Part shown: positions 11,615-24,400 of the stretch, piece by piece
Layout of the letters: each line of letters begins with the position of its first letter
How positions within the stretch are numbered: the stretch's first letter is position 1
Source of the DNA: Hevea brasiliensis
Taxonomy: Eukaryota; Streptophyta; Magnoliopsida; Malpighiales; Euphorbiaceae
NCBI RefSeq assembly: GCF_030052815.1
Contig: NC_079504.1
Span: 86,492,249 to 86,556,248, forward strand
DNA: 64,000 nt
Direction: 5' to 3'
Program-made: the position numbers and the translations under genes
The notes under the pieces: model-generated
Database searches by the model: none
What the model was told of the DNA's origin: nothing
What the model saw: the letters and a program-made list of their open reading frames with translations, nothing else

Positions 11615-12853
11615 TGTGACACCCCTTACCCGTCTACAGTATATCCGAGTAAGATATGTCACGCGGTGTACCGTAACACTCTATTTTATCTCAATCATTT
11701 TTATTCTTCCTTAATTTATTTTTATCATAGTTTTGAATATAATTTATGAAATATAATTCATTTAAGTCATTTATTGAAATTATAATTTATTTGAGGTTCC
11801 GAAAATTTTATAGAAAATCCAGTGATCTGGCTAAAAATGGAGAAAACAGTTCTTCGGAACCTGTGAAAAACACTTGCAATAATCATTTCCAATCAATCCC
11901 AAACTCCATTTCATCAACAAAATCTCAATATATTTTTCAACAATATTTCCATTTCTCAATCATTCATCTCATATGATAATCATGTAAAAGTCATAAATAA
12001 ATATTCACTTTTTCATTCACAAACACAATTTCCACTATATACATTATTACCAAAATACATTACATAAGTCTCATTTGCACAAGAGAAAATAAAAGATAGT
12101 TACAAAATATCAAAATGAAACCTAGTGTCCTACCAATGCACTGAAGATGGTGAGGTGACACGGATACTATGCAGAGCTGCAGGAGGTCTCACCCAGTCTG
12201 CTGGCTGAAGAAGAAGGAGAAACACCATAAATTTTTGGTCCATTTTGTCTCTTTTAATTGTTTTAAGAAGGCTTGTTGAATGGTGACTGGTGGAGGCCTT
12301 CCTAATGACATCATGTGATGTCATATTTAGGTATTTTTTTCATTTTTTTTCTTCTTTTCTCTACTCATTTTCAATTCAATTTTTAACAATATTTATACAT
12401 ATTTTAGATCATAATAATTATTTACTTAACTGGACAAGTCGGCAAAAATCGTCTCTGAAGGCGAAATGACCAAAATGCCCTCCGTTTGGCTTAACGAGTC
12501 AAAATTGTCTCTACCGATTGAAAAATTTTTCTAAATATTTTCTTGGCATTCTAATGCCATAGGAACCTCAATGACCCTTCTCTGGAGTCCCAAAAATTAT
12601 TTTATGAACTTTTCCCTGGGTCTAGGGCTCCTTGTTGCGAGAACCGCAACTTCCCACTAGGTTACCCATCGCTAGGGAACCAGCTCATTTAACTTGATTG
12701 TATTTTATTTCTAAAATTTTTCTTATTAATATTTGAGTTAATTATGGTTCTTCACTTTAGTTTAAATATTTTTCCGAACATTCTAGCTATCCAATCCGAC
12801 ACTGGTAACCGGAACAGTAGAATGTACGAAGTTGCTACAGGGAGGGTGTTACA
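11615..12853 (-). repeat. 5' LTR of element II with 1.9-kb internal deletion
   Basis: The ends are intact (TGTGACACCCC at 11615 and GTGTTACA at 12853 in plus view). At about 12200 the sequence jumps from ACCCAGTCTG to CTGGCTGAAG. These flanks lie about 1.9 kb apart in the partner LTR (4221 and 6110). The deletion removes the predicted splice donor and the double hairpin but keeps the acceptor-like site at 11861. Junction microhomology is 0-1 bp. Confidence 0.85.
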
Positions 12854-15643
12854 AAATATCAATAAATCACAGACACAGCTTAATCATGATTCCATAATCC
12901 AATTCATCCCAAAAGCCGATGGCTAGTGAGGAATAACATAGCTAGCTAGCAATAATATGAGTACTCATCCTATTCGTCCTCAACAGGCACACACCTCCAC
13001 ACTTCAGCCAGAGAGGGAATTCAAAGTCAATTCATCCCACTAGACAAGCTGGCGAGGAATTCAATCAATATATATGATAGCTGTGATTTCAAACCATTTA
13101 CAATATTTTTCAAGCAATAAGTGTCCATCAAATATCATTCAAACAAATTTTCACAATTTAAACAATAATAGACATATTGACATAATTTATTTCAATTGAA
13201 AATTCAAAAGAAATAACTGTTGTGCACACACCTCTGAAGTGTAATCTCTTGGCCCTGACTCAGTGTTTCCTTCCCCTTCTCTGAGTTTTTGCTAACTGAA
13301 ACAGACAATTTGAAGTTTTTCAGTACTCATTTAAACTGTCTCTAACAATAAGGTTCAATAATTAATTTATTTAATTATATTATTTTCCTTAGTCAACCTA
13401 TAATGTTGACCTTTGATGCACTCTAGGTGAATTAGGTTTAATGTTACCAATATGTCACATTTTGCATTTCAATATGCTACCAATATAGTGCAACTTACCA
13501 TTTTTACAAGTTGGCATTCATTGCCAAATTATTTCAAGCATCATTGTATGTAAATGTCAAATTCTCAATTTTTGTGTGCTAGATTGGTCTAGCTTAAAGT
13601 CCTATTTCTCTTGGTTTTTAGCTTCTGGTCAAAGAAGAAAAATTATAGTTCTATGTCTTATTGCACTCGGGGCAAAATTTCAGGTCATTCTAAGTTGTAT
13701 AGACCAAGATATGATCAATTTACTAAAGCTGGACAGATTGTACTAAAATGGCAACTTTAGGTCATTTTTAGGTCATTTCTGGTTTTAGCAGTTTTTATAC
13801 CTGAACTTGTGCAAGCTATTTGACTTGCTTATGGTCATTTTTGGGTTTTGGTGTCTTCATAAGAGTTATAGCTTTATATCTAATCTATTCAAGGTAAACA
13901 TTTTAGATCATTTGGACCTGTTTTGAGTGAGTTATGGCCAAAAAACTAATTGCTGCCCAAATGGTCAATTTTCAGGTTTTCAAGTCACTAATCCGGATTT
14001 AGTCATTTTTCAAGTCACTTTCTAGACAGAATTTAGGTAGGCTTTCTTCATGAAAGTTGGCACATTTTGTGCCTAGTTTCACCTCCAATTAGCCTCATAC
14101 CAATTGGAGTTACACACTTAGGGTTATAGGCCCATTTGCATTCTGCCCTTTACATGCTTTTCAAACACCAAACCAAACACATGTTTACCAATTACATCTT
14201 CACTTCTCCATACCATTCTACATTTGGCACTAACTAAAACCATTCAATTCTCTATATTATAGGTCAACTTGGACAGAATGTAACCACTTCAAAATACACC
14301 AAATGCAGTCACAATTCGCAAAGTTCAATCCCAACAATATATACACATAAATACTTCTAATTATCACACATACTTCCATCATCAAATTACATACCTATCA
14401 CTACTATTCCACACACATAGGCTGCCATTTTTTTTTACAATACTTCAACAATATTTCATGAATTTGAACATTTCCAATTTCCATTTTGAGGCTGCCCAAA
14501 AATTACACATATACACCAAACTTTCATTTTCATTTTTCAACTTACAATCACACTTTATACATGGAAATCAACTTTAATACACTTAAACACTTAAATCAAT
14601 ATCCCAAATCACTAAATACATGCAAAAATAATCTGTACGTGATGAAGTTCCATGGCTGCCGAAATGGTCAATCAACAATCACTCATCAAACCTCAAACTT
14701 CTTCCATAATTCAACTACCCACAACCTTAGTTATACTTTTAATGAAACAAGAATTGAAAATAACCACTTACCTCTTTTGAAGCTTCTTTAAAACTCACCA
14801 AAACTTATCTTTCTTGCTCACTTATTGCTGCCCAAGGTGTGTAGACAAGGTTTAGTAAAGAAACCTAGTGAAAAAGATGGCTAAATCAATGGTGCATGGA
14901 GGTAGAATGAGGTTTGGCTATAGAGCTTTAATGGAGGATGAATTCGGCCATTGTTTTAAGAGGTTGAAAAAGACCTTTTTTCTGTCCACTAAAACCATTT
15001 TATGTCTCTTATAATGTAGTTAGTAGAGCACTAGGATTAGTTTTATTGTTTATTTATTCAAAGTTTCTAAATTCCCACATTTTCATCATTTCTTTCACTA
15101 TTTACATAATGTATGTCATTTTAATTTTTCATGACATTTCCAAAGTATAATATCATTTATTTTTAATGAACATTTAGGTCAAAAGGCAACTCGGGATATC
15201 AATTGACCACAATGCCCCTATTCGGGTTGCATTCCCAATTTTTTGGTAACACCGAGTTTTGTCGTTTTCTCGATTTATCGTTTTTCCTTGTACTAATAAA
15301 TTAATTTTTCATTGATATTTCTAATGATATTTATACTTTAATAAGTCTTCAATTATGTCTCAAAACTAAATTCCGAGGGTTCCCTACAGTCCTGGGGTCG
15401 GCTATTACTTGCGCCATAACTTCCCCTTGCGGTCACCCATCGCTGCGGTGCTGGCTCATTTAACTTATTTTCATTTCATTTCTATTATTTTTCCTTTTAT
15501 TTTTCTTGTATTTTTCTTTCTTGTATTTCATTATTTTATGTCTCCTCACTAATATTTAAATTTAGTTCTAAGCATTCTAATTGTCCGGACAGACACTAGT
15601 CACCGGAACAGTAGAACGCACTACCGAACATAGGGGTGTTACA
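12854..15643 (-). repeat. LTR III: minus-strand LTR of a related family, partial
   Basis: It ends in AGGGGTGTTACA at 15643, the reverse of a TGTAACACCCC start, and is interrupted on its left by element II. The part near 12900-13060 is the reverse complement of 46250-46480 (GCTAGCTAGC and the CACTTCAGCCAGAGAGG-like stretch), which identifies its family. A strong donor-like AG|GTAAGTGG lies at 14771 (minus). Its 3' end is off-window, so solo or part of an element cannot be decided. The host on its right is Athila LTR. No genes are seen in it. Confidence 0.8.
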
Positions 15644-16540
15644 CTGCACTCTCTCCAGCCGTCAGAAGGAGAGAAACATCAGTACCAAAAGGAGTTTTTC
15701 CAGCTGAAGCTCCATAAGATTAAAGTTGCAAACTCTCCTTGGTTCTTTCATTTCATCTCCCTAGACAGATTTTGATTGTTTTATTTCTTCTACATGATTT
15801 TCTTTTTGCTTTTTTTACCTTTTATCATGATGTTTGCTGAACTCACCATGAGTGAGTAGTTTTCTTATTCTGGATTTGGGAAAGTATTGCTTGTAATTAT
15901 TATTATGGATGAACACTAAGTTTTATTTATTGGATTTAAGATTTGTTCCTTGATTTAATTTCTTGTGATCTTAATGCATGCTATGTGCTGGTACCCACTT
16001 AGCCATGATTGTAGATGTTAATTGAAGGACTGAAAGGTGAAGATTAATATTAGAAAATCAAGATCTTAAACCTAGGAATTCTAACCTAGACATAGGTTGA
16101 TACCTTTGTGGAACTTCAAAATTGGTTAAAGATCTTAAAGGATTTTAATTAATTTTATCACCATGAAAGTTGGGTTTGAGTTAATTAGAATACATCCTAG
16201 GTGCCTTGAAAGAGGATTTAGGATAACTTAGGACTGATTTCCATCAAGGAAAACGATCCTCAATTCAGTAAATAAACAAGATAACATCCCTAGTAAGATT
16301 CAAGTGTGAAATCTTAATTCCAGAATTGTTTCAAATAAATCATTTCGTTTTAAGTTTACCATTCTAGTGTTTAAGGTAAACAAACTTCATTCCCTAAGTA
16401 TTTGATAGCCTAGACACTCAAAATTACTGTGTAGATTGGTACTTACTAATCAAATTCCTTGTGGGAACGATACTCTACTCATCACTTTATTACTTGTTAG
16501 CGATCTGTGCACTTGCGGGGTTATAAAAACTTGCGAAACA
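15644..16540 (+). repeat. 5' LTR of element IV (partial)
   Basis: Matches 47700-48562 of element X (CAATACCAAAAG, the CATCATGATGTTT region, TGGGAACGATACTCTACT). It probably ends at GAAACA just before AGTTTT and the PBS. No genes are seen in it. Confidence 0.75.
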
Positions 16541-16546
16541 AGTTTT

Positions 16547-16564
16547 TGGCGCTGTTGCAGGGGA
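16547..16564 (+). promoter_or_regulatory. Primer-binding site, tRNA-Asp (element IV)
   Basis: TGGCGCTGTTGCAGGGGA, two changes from the Athila-type PBS TGGCGCCGTTGCCGGGGA. Confidence 0.8.
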
Positions 16565-16687
16565 TTTTTAGCTTTAGTAATATCAAGCGATAGGCAATTT
16601 AGCTAATTTAAGCAATTATATTTATTATTTTATTTTATTTTACTGGTTGTATTTCTCTTCTTTACTCTCAGGTGCCCGATCTGCTAT

Positions 16688-17752
16688 ATGACTAGAACAA
16701 GGCCAGAAGAAGAAATTTTAGACTGTGATCCGAAGATAGACAGAACTCTGAGAGCCATTAGGAGGAAAAGGAAACATCAAGAGCATGGTCAAGGAGATCC
16801 TAAAATTACAACCATGGCCGATAATAATGACAAACCAAGACTGTTGAGAGATTACGGAGCTCCATCTGTCCAAGGATTTCAGCCCAGTGTCACTAGACCC
16901 ACAGTGGAAGCTAGCAACTTTGACTTAAAACTAGCATGGCTCCAAATGATTCAATAAACCCAGTTTGCAGGTTCACCAATAGAAGACCCACAATATCACC
17001 TCCATTGCTTTCTTGCCCTATTTGACACATTAAAGATGAATGGAGTGTTTGATAAAGCAATAAGACTCAGAGCATTCCCATTCTCCCTTCAGGACAGAGC
17101 GAGGAAGTGGTTTTCTCGATCGGTTGGAATGTTCACCACTTGGGAAAACCTCTCTCAAGCTTTTCTAGCAAAGTATTTTCCACGTGCAAAGACTGCAAAA
17201 ATGAGGCATGAGCTCAACACCTTCAGACAAAAGGAAGGAGAATCACTCTATGACGCATGGGAAAGATATGAAGACCTGCAGAGGGAATGTCCACACCATG
17301 GCATAGAGGATTGGCTATTAGTGTAAAATTTCTATAATGGATTACTACCCTCTACAAGGAGCACAGATGATTCAGTTGCAGAGGGTCACCTAATGGAGAA
17401 AACAGTGACACAAGCACTTGAACTTCTAAAAAGGGTTGCATACATAATTATGAGTGGTCAAATGAAAGAGGAAATGCAAGGAGAACTGCAAGGGTCCTTG
17501 AAGTAGACGCCCTAAGCATGATAAATGCTTAATTTGATCAGCTCACAAAAAGACTCGAAAGAATGCAAGCCAACGCAATTGGTACAAACAGTCAACATGA
17601 GGACAGTTATGGAGGAGGATACATGAGATTATAATACAACAATTTCAATGAACCCTCCACAAAACATATGAACTATGTGAATAATGGAGGAAACTTCAAC
17701 CAGAAGCAGCCCAACAATCCATATTCAAATACTTACATCCCTAGATGGAGGA
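16688..17752 (+). pseudogene. Athila-like gag, N-terminal half (element IV)
   Basis: The start MTRTRPEEEILDCDPKIDR parallels the gag of X. The core LRAFPFSLQDRARKWF, TTWENLSQAFLAKYFP and GESLYDAWERYEDLQRECPH is typical of Athila Gag capsid. Stops follow WLQMIQ (16955) and EDWLLV (17324), and a frameshift lies near 17440. At 17753 the reading is interrupted by element V and continues at 44844. Confidence 0.8.
17748..17752. repeat. Target-site duplication of V, left copy
   Basis: GAGGA immediately before TGTAACACC; the right copy at 44839-44843 reads TAGGA (one change). Element X, uninterrupted here, reads TGGAGGAACCACCC across the site. Confidence 0.8.
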
Positions 17753-18610
17753 TGTAACACCCTCCCTGTAGCAACTCCGTACATTCTACTGTTTCGATGA
17801 CCAGTGTCGGTTCGGACAGTTACAACGTCCGGAAAAATATTTAAACTAAAGTCAGAAACCATAATTAACTCAAATATTAATAAGAAAAATTTAGAAAAAA
17901 TTTTAGAAATAAAATACAACCAAGTTAAATGAGCCGGTGCCCAAGCGATGGCTAACCTAGTAGGAAGTTGCAGTTCTCGCAACTAGGAGCCCTAAACCTA
18001 GGAGAAAATTTATAAAATAATTTTTGGGACTCCAGAAAAGGGTCATTGAGGTTTCTATGGCATTAGAATGCCAAGAAAATGCTTAGAAAAAATTTTCAAT
18101 CGGTACAGACAATTTTAGTCTGTTAAGCCAAACGGAGGGTATTTTGGTCATTTCGTCTTCAGAGATGATTTTTGGCCGAGTTGTCCAGTTAAGTAAATAA
18201 TTATGATGACACAAAATGTGAATAAATATTGCTAAAAATTAAATTAAAAATGAGTAGAGAAGAAAAGAAAAGAAAATGAATTAAAATTTAATTTTGATCT
18301 CATGCTTATGTCACTAAGCACTCTCACCCAGTCATATTGTGACACATATCCATAAACCACTTAAAATGAGTCAAATGGGCAGAAAATTGAAAGGAAAAAA
18401 TTGCACTCTTCTTCCTCATTTCCCATCCACCATAGCCAAGAAGCTTTCTCTCCATTTTCTCTTTTAAAGCTTAATTTTCCTAAGCTTCCTCTCCACAAAA
18501 ACCCTAAACTCACTTCACTAAAAATCATTCCCACATCTTGGAGAAGCTATTTGTAGCAAAAAGAAGAGAAAGGATTGAAGTTTTGTTACCTAGAAATTCT
18601 GCTCATAGAG

Positions 18611-20702
18611 GTTAGTGTCCAGTCTCCTATCTCTTTTACTTAATTCATGTTTATTGGCATGAGATAAGTGGAAAAGTGTAAGAAAAATAAAATAAAACTT
18701 ATGTATATTCATCCCTACAATTTGGGCAGCCTAGGGATGGTTAGGGTTTGATGAATTTATTTGAAGCAAAGTGTTTATGAGCTACCCATAGCATGAGATG
18801 AGTGATTGAACATGTAAGAGTAAGTGAAATGCAAGTGTGATGCATGAATGAACCTTGAAAATGTGGACACTTGAACAACATTAGGGTTTGCTCATGTGAT
18901 AGTTCATTAACCATGTAATGGTCAATTAGTGACCATTTGAATGGGTATGATGAGGAAATGAAGTGAGTTGAAGCTTGGCATTTGTGTATGGGTGAGCTTC
19001 CTTGGCTGACCTGCAGGACTGAGCATAAGTCCAGCAGGTTTGGGCAGTTATAAATGGAGTTGTAGAGTTTCAATTGGTGTAAGGCCAATTGGACATGAAT
19101 CTAGACACATAATGGCACCATTTTGGTGAAGAAACCCTACCCGGCCTAAAAATTGCCCTAATCCGGGGGACCTGCAGTCTGCCTAGGCAAAATGACCAAA
19201 TGAATAGTATTTATTCATTTGGTCATAACTCAGTGTAAAAAGGTCCAATTGACCTAAAATTTTACCAGAAGAAAGCCGAGACATAGACCTACAACTTTCA
19301 TGAAGAACATAAATCCAAAATTCGGACCATAACCTAGTCAAATTGCCAACCAAACTTACGTTACCAAATATGGCAAAACCAGTTTTGCCCAGAATTTTGG
19401 ATTCTGTCCGATCCGGCCAGTTATGGTGTTTAGGCCATAACTTGAGCTACAAAACTCCAAATGGAGTGATTCCAAAAAAAAAAAGAAAATGTAACTAGAC
19501 AAAATAAGGAACAACTTTTATGAAGAAAACTTTGCCAAATTCCTACTGTACAAATGACCAATGGAACAGTAAACATAAGGCTTGAAATCTGAAAATTGTG
19601 AATAATTAACATTAAGCTTAGAAATGGTATTAGCAACCAATACTAACAACTTTAGAATGCAAAATGTGGTATGTTGAGAGCATTAGAACCAATGTACCTA
19701 TTGTCAATGCAAAAGTCAACAATTTAGTTAACCAAGGAAATGAATAGTAACACCTAAACTTAAATTTCAAGAATTGTAAAGTTTAAAAGAGTAACATGCC
19801 CTAGTACACCTAGCAAGATTGGTTTGGATAGGTTGGCATGCCAATAGGGTTTAGTTAGCAGTACTGCACATATCATTATGCCATTATGTGATTTCATGGC
19901 TTTTAGCCATTTTGACATTATGTTGAGACTTGGCCTTGTGCCTAATGTTTTTACAGCTTATTAGCTGTTCTGTTGCATACCGGGAGACACATATGTGACC
20001 GATAGTGTGATGGCCCGAGGTACTTGATACCCAGTGCTAGTTTACCCGTTTATCAAGTCCAGTCATCCAATATAGGTTACTTAGGCAACCAAAAATGAAA
20101 GTTGATAAATTTAATGAAATAATGAATATAACAAGTACCAAATAAATAAGACTACCAATAATTATCAAAAACTTGTCTGCATTAGACATTAATACACTCA
20201 CTACACATTTATTTTTTTTATTAGTTCTTTTTATTTTATTATTGGCACCACTAAGCATTATTGCTTAGCGCGTCGCTTTTTGCCACGCGTAGGTTCTGGA
20301 GAGACAGATAGAGAGCCCAACAGACCACAGACTGGGTGAGGTCACAGATCTACCTAGCGTTAGAGTCACCTCTCATCTACAGTGCATCAGTTGTAGGACC
20401 TTTAGGTCCCTTTTGAAATTATGTTTTTGTATTTTGTAATAGGTAACAGTTTATGATTTATAAATTATGAACTCATGTAAATTAGTAAATTTATGTAATC
20501 ATATGTTGATGTACATATTTAAAGAATTTTGTTAATTAATATAATTTGAGAATATCTTCATGAAATTTTAGTTGATTTTAAATTTGAATGAAATTGTGGA
20601 TTAATGTTGAGAACTTGAAATGATTGCTAATGTTGAGACCATGTTGATGGTTATTGGAGTTTGAGAATGATTGGAAATGATTATTGGAAGTGTTTTTCAT
20701 AG
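18611..20702 (+). other. Predicted LTR intron (element V, 5' LTR)
   Basis: AG|GTTAGTGTCC starts it and GTGTTTTTCATAG|GTTTCG ends it. Both sites recur at the same place in VII and IX. This is a prediction from motif conservation only. Confidence 0.4.
20251..20289 (+). other. Conserved double stem-loop in LTR (element V)
   Basis: Stem 1 is CTAAGC/GCTTAG (20251-20268). Stem 2 is CGCGTcGC/GCcACGCG (20269-20289). The pair is preceded by CACCA. Arms covary in the other families. Confidence 0.55.
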
Positions 20703-20953
20703 GTTTCGAAGAACTGTTTTCTCCATTTTTAGCCGGTACTCTGCTAGATTTTCTATAAAATTTTCGGAATCTCAAATAAATTATAATTTCAATAAATGAC
20801 TTAAATGAATTATATTTCATAAATTGTACTTCATAACTATGAAAAAAATAAATAAGGAAAAAAAATGATTGAATTAAAATAGGGTGTTCCGGTACACTGC
20901 GTGGCATATCTTGCTCGGCTACACTGTAGACGAGTAAGGGGTGTCACATTTAG

Positions 20954-20965
20954 TGGTATCAGAGC
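20954..20965 (+). promoter_or_regulatory. Primer-binding site, initiator tRNA-Met (element V)
   Basis: TGGTATCAGAGC, five bases after the LTR end. Confidence 0.9.
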
Positions 20966-21069
20966 ACGGTTTAGGTGTTTCTGGGCCTAGATTGAGTCCA
21001 TATTATGTATTGCATTTGTAAGAGTCGAGGTGACACTAATGCATATCTGTTGTCTTTGTTAAATAGGAT

Positions 21070-21081
21070 ATGGACCCCACA
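21070..21081 (+). pseudogene. First codons of gag of element V
   Basis: ATGGACCCCACA follows the acceptor-like GTTAAATAG|GAT motif; gag is interrupted here and continues at 25930 (TCTCAGAGGGCAG), as seen by comparison with VII and II. Confidence 0.7.
21077..21081. repeat. Target-site duplication of composite insertion, left copy
   Basis: CCACA before TGTAACACC; identical CCACA at 25925-25929 after GTGTTACA. Confidence 0.85.
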
Positions 21082-21426
21082 TGTAACACCCTAGGCAAAT
21101 CCCATATCGGCAAAACACGGGAGAGATGCTGGGTTTATAAGTTGGTGGTTCGTAACCCCTAGTGACGCGTTTTAAAACCGTGAGGGCTTCAGCCCAAAGC
21201 GGACAATATCACTAGTGGGCCGAGCCGTTACATTTGTAGTAGCAGAGCCACTCCGCGTGCAACCTTGAGTGATGGTGGGGCAAACCTCAGCGAGGATGCT
21301 GAGTCCCATAAGGGGAGAGATGCTGGATTTATAAGTTGGTGGTTCGTAACCCCTAGTGACGCATTTTAAAACAGTGAGGGCTTCGGCCCAGAGCCGACAA
21401 TATCACTAGTGGGCCGGGCCATTACA
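21082..21426 (+). mobile_element. TRIM-like non-autonomous LTR element
   Basis: Two direct copies of a 115-150 bp unit (21082-21232 and about 21304-21426) share GGGAGAGATGCTGG, TTGGTGGTTCGTAACCCC, GACAATATCACTAGTGGGCC and a TTACATTTG end. The first copy starts TGTAACACCC and ends TTACA. Between them lies a degraded PBS-like GTAGTAGCAGAGCC. This matches the layout of plant terminal-repeat retrotransposons in miniature, with no coding capacity. The second copy lacks about 36 bp at its start. Confidence 0.7.
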
Positions 21427-24400
21427 TTTGATCAAAATACAGTGTAGCCGAGCAAGGCGTGCTACAATCGGTGCCGGAGCACCCTAACTTATCTTACTTT
21501 ATTTTTTTTATAATTTTTAATTCATTTAATTTAATATTAATTATTTTTTTGATAGAGAAACCAGTGGAGTTTCCCCCATTTTATTATCGTTTGGCGTATT
21601 TCAATATTCACTTGTTTGAAATTCAACAATATTTTAAAATAAAAAAAAATCTCATCCATGCTAATCATAATTATCTCATCAATCATTCTCATAATTTTCT
21701 TATATTTCAAATCTCATCCATACATTTTAATTTCATAATCATTTCCATACTCATATCATCATTTGAAAAATCATTATGTAATTCAAATCTATTCTCATTT
21801 GTACAAATTCATTCATGCTCCATTCTTATAGTAAAATTCTCAAATTTGCATTAATTTAAATCATTTGCAATAATTAAATAAATCCTTAATTTACATGATA
21901 TACAAATTAATTACAAAATTTCATAATTTACATAATATATAAATTAATTACATATGAAAAAGCTAATTAATTAATTTACATCGCATTCCTATTAATTACC
22001 TGTTCATAATCTATATTATAATACAATATCTAGCATTTTATACAAAATACAAAATATGATCTATATGGGCCCTATCTACATGCATTGCTGAGGAGGTGAC
22101 AAACTTTGACACTCTGCTGATCAAAACTCCCAAAATTCCCAGTCAAACGTCCATTGGGTTCTAGCTTGATTACTGCCTTGAAGGAAACAATTCCATCGCG
22201 CTAAGCATTGCTGCTTAGTGGTGCAATAATATAACAAGGAAATAATATACAAATAAAGATAAAAATAAAACATAATTCAAATAATTAAGATTTATTTATA
22301 CTTCACATGTAGTTTCTAAAATTTAATATGTTTTATCCTAATTTAGTCTTCTTTGAAAGTGTTTATTTCGCTAATATACAGTAATAATGTATAAAGAAAA
22401 ATGATCTGAAAATAATAAATTTATGCTTATATTATTATATAAGTCACATTTGCAATATTTATTTATGTTATAATTTTCTTTGCTAATCTTTTAGCATTTT
22501 CTCTATACTTGCTAGGTTGTCTCAAATTGTTTCATAATAAGTAAATTTTGATATCGGTCCAGTTCATTTCGATTCTTTCTAATAAATAACTATTCTAATT
22601 CATTTTAGGTAATCTTACTCATTTATTTAATTTCTATTTTTTTTTATTACTAACATTCTTAACTTATTTCAATAAATTTCACTGCCCAAGTAACCTACGA
22701 CAGGTTGACTAAACTGGATAACGGGTCGTTGGCACTGGACACCGTGGTGCCTCAGGCCGTGATACCATGGGACGTGGAACGTCAACCACGTATGCAGTCA
22801 GTATGGCTAAAAAGCCATGATAACACATAATCGGGCATAAAAGCCATGAATACAGGCATAAAGCCATGAATGTGGGCATAAAGCCATGAATACGGGCATA
22901 AAGCCATGAATACAGGCATAAAGCCTTTCACAGTACTGCTAAAACAATGCCCTATTGGCATGCCAAACTATCTAATCTGACACACATGTCTAGGCAATAC
23001 AAGGGCACATAATATCATTAAATATTAATATATTGTGTTTTATGACTTCATTATTTCATGATAAATTTTAATTTTAATTCATACATTCATTTGATCATTT
23101 ATATGATCACAATTCACATCAATTATCCTTTTATACCATTGTACTCAAAATGCTTCTCCTCTCTACAATAATGAGAACTAATGTCTCATTCATACATTAA
23201 TATGGTTCGTTTATTCATTCATTATGTTATTCATATTGATCACAATTCTAAACAATGGTTCACATGTACCATTGTATCCAAAACATTTTTCCTTTCTCAT
23301 TTATATAATCAAGAATCTACTTATGTAATTACAAATTTTATATTTCAAGTTGAGTTACTAATATTTTATGAATTCCATTTGTGATGGGCATATAAGACCT
23401 AACTATCTATTCACATCAATTAGGTGACTTATTTTTCATGTTTCAGGTAATCCATGAATATTTCATGGATTTCAAATTTATGACCTTAATTTCTTTTTAA
23501 TAATTTTGACTAGGATGCATAGTCCACATTTGTCATACAATTCTAAGCATTTAAGCTTAGAATTGGTTCTAGGTCTTTATCTTAATTTACTGATCATTTT
23601 GATTACTATTCACCTTACTAGTCAACCAAAATGTTGACTTTTTATAATTAATGGATATATTAATTCTAATTACACCAAGATCCCACATTTTGAGCTTTAC
23701 ATTTGCTAGTATTAATTGCCAATTGCAATTTAAAGTCCCTTAGATGCATTTTTAAATTTTCAGTTTTTACTACCTAAGTTTCCTGTTCCATTGGACAATT
23801 TTGGAGTGGAAACTGGGCTAACCTTTCTTCATCAAAGTTGTTCCTTATTGTGTCTTCTTTAATTCCATTTTTGAATCACTCCATTTGGAGTTTTGTAGCT
23901 CAAGTTATGGTCATTTAACCATAACTGGTCGGAGTGACCTATACCCAAATTTTCTGGGCAATTTGGTTCTGCCAGATTTGGTGACCTAAGTTTGGTTGGC
24001 AATTTGACTAGGTTATGGTCATAATTTGGGTCAGGTTTCTTCATGAAAGTTGTTGGTATATATCTCAGCTTATTGCTGGTAAAATTTCAGGTCAATTGGA
24101 CCTTTCTACATTGAGTTATGGCCAAATGACCAAATATTGTTTATTTGGTCATTTTGCCCAGGCAGATTGCAGGTCACCCGGATTAGGGAAAACTTTTGGT
24201 CAACTTGGTTTGGTTTTCTGGGCATGGTTTCTTCATCAAAGTTGTGCCATTATGTGTCTAATTTCATGTCCAATTGGCTAAACACCAATTGAACCTCTAC
24301 AATTTAAGTTATGGCTGCCCAAACCTGCTGGACTCATGTCCAATTCTGCAGGTCACCAAGGGCAGCCCATTCACTCAATTTCCTCATGTCACTCATTTCT

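Larger units (their letters stand above)
4203..12853 (-). mobile_element. Element II: Tekay/Del-like chromovirus, minus strand
   Basis: On the minus strand the order is 5' LTR (11615-12853), PBS, gag, protease, RT, RNase H, integrase with chromodomain, then 3' LTR (4203-6768). RT motifs ([21 protein letters not shown]) and the integrase C-terminal segment match the chromovirus group known as Tekay/Del. It is the same family as V and VII. Its 3' LTR is cut by element I, and its distal end lies off the window. It is inserted in LTR III. All ORFs are broken and two RT catalytic Asp residues are lost. Confidence 0.9.
15644..17752 (+). mobile_element. Element IV: Athila-like Ty3/gypsy, 5' part
   Basis: It holds part of an LTR, a tRNA-Asp PBS and a broken gag, closely parallel to element X (47700-49740). 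The left side is cut by LTR III and the right side by element V, after which it resumes at 44844. It is the oldest layer here, because it hosts both branches of the nest. Confidence 0.85.
17753..20948 (+). repeat. 5' LTR of element V (3196 bp)
   Basis: Begins TGTAACACCCTCC and ends GGGGTGTCACA, next to the PBS. It contains the donor-like AG|GTTAGT (18611), the 13-bp dyad (19192-19226), the double hairpin (20251-20289) and the acceptor-like CATAG (20702). It has about 35 bp near 18310-18345 that the 3' LTR lacks. No gene is seen in it. Confidence 0.9.

Noticed and set aside
17036..17326. Independent host gene from the 96-residue ORF
   Set aside because: It is the capsid core of Athila-like gag, matching 49060-49350 closely.
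21082..21426. Cassandra-type TRIM carrying 5S rRNA promoter sequence
   Set aside because: I see no 5S internal promoter boxes (A, IE, C) in the repeats; only the general TRIM layout is supported.
22832..22926. CRISPR-like array
   Set aside because: Contiguous 20-bp tandem repeat with no distinct spacers, inside a plant LTR.
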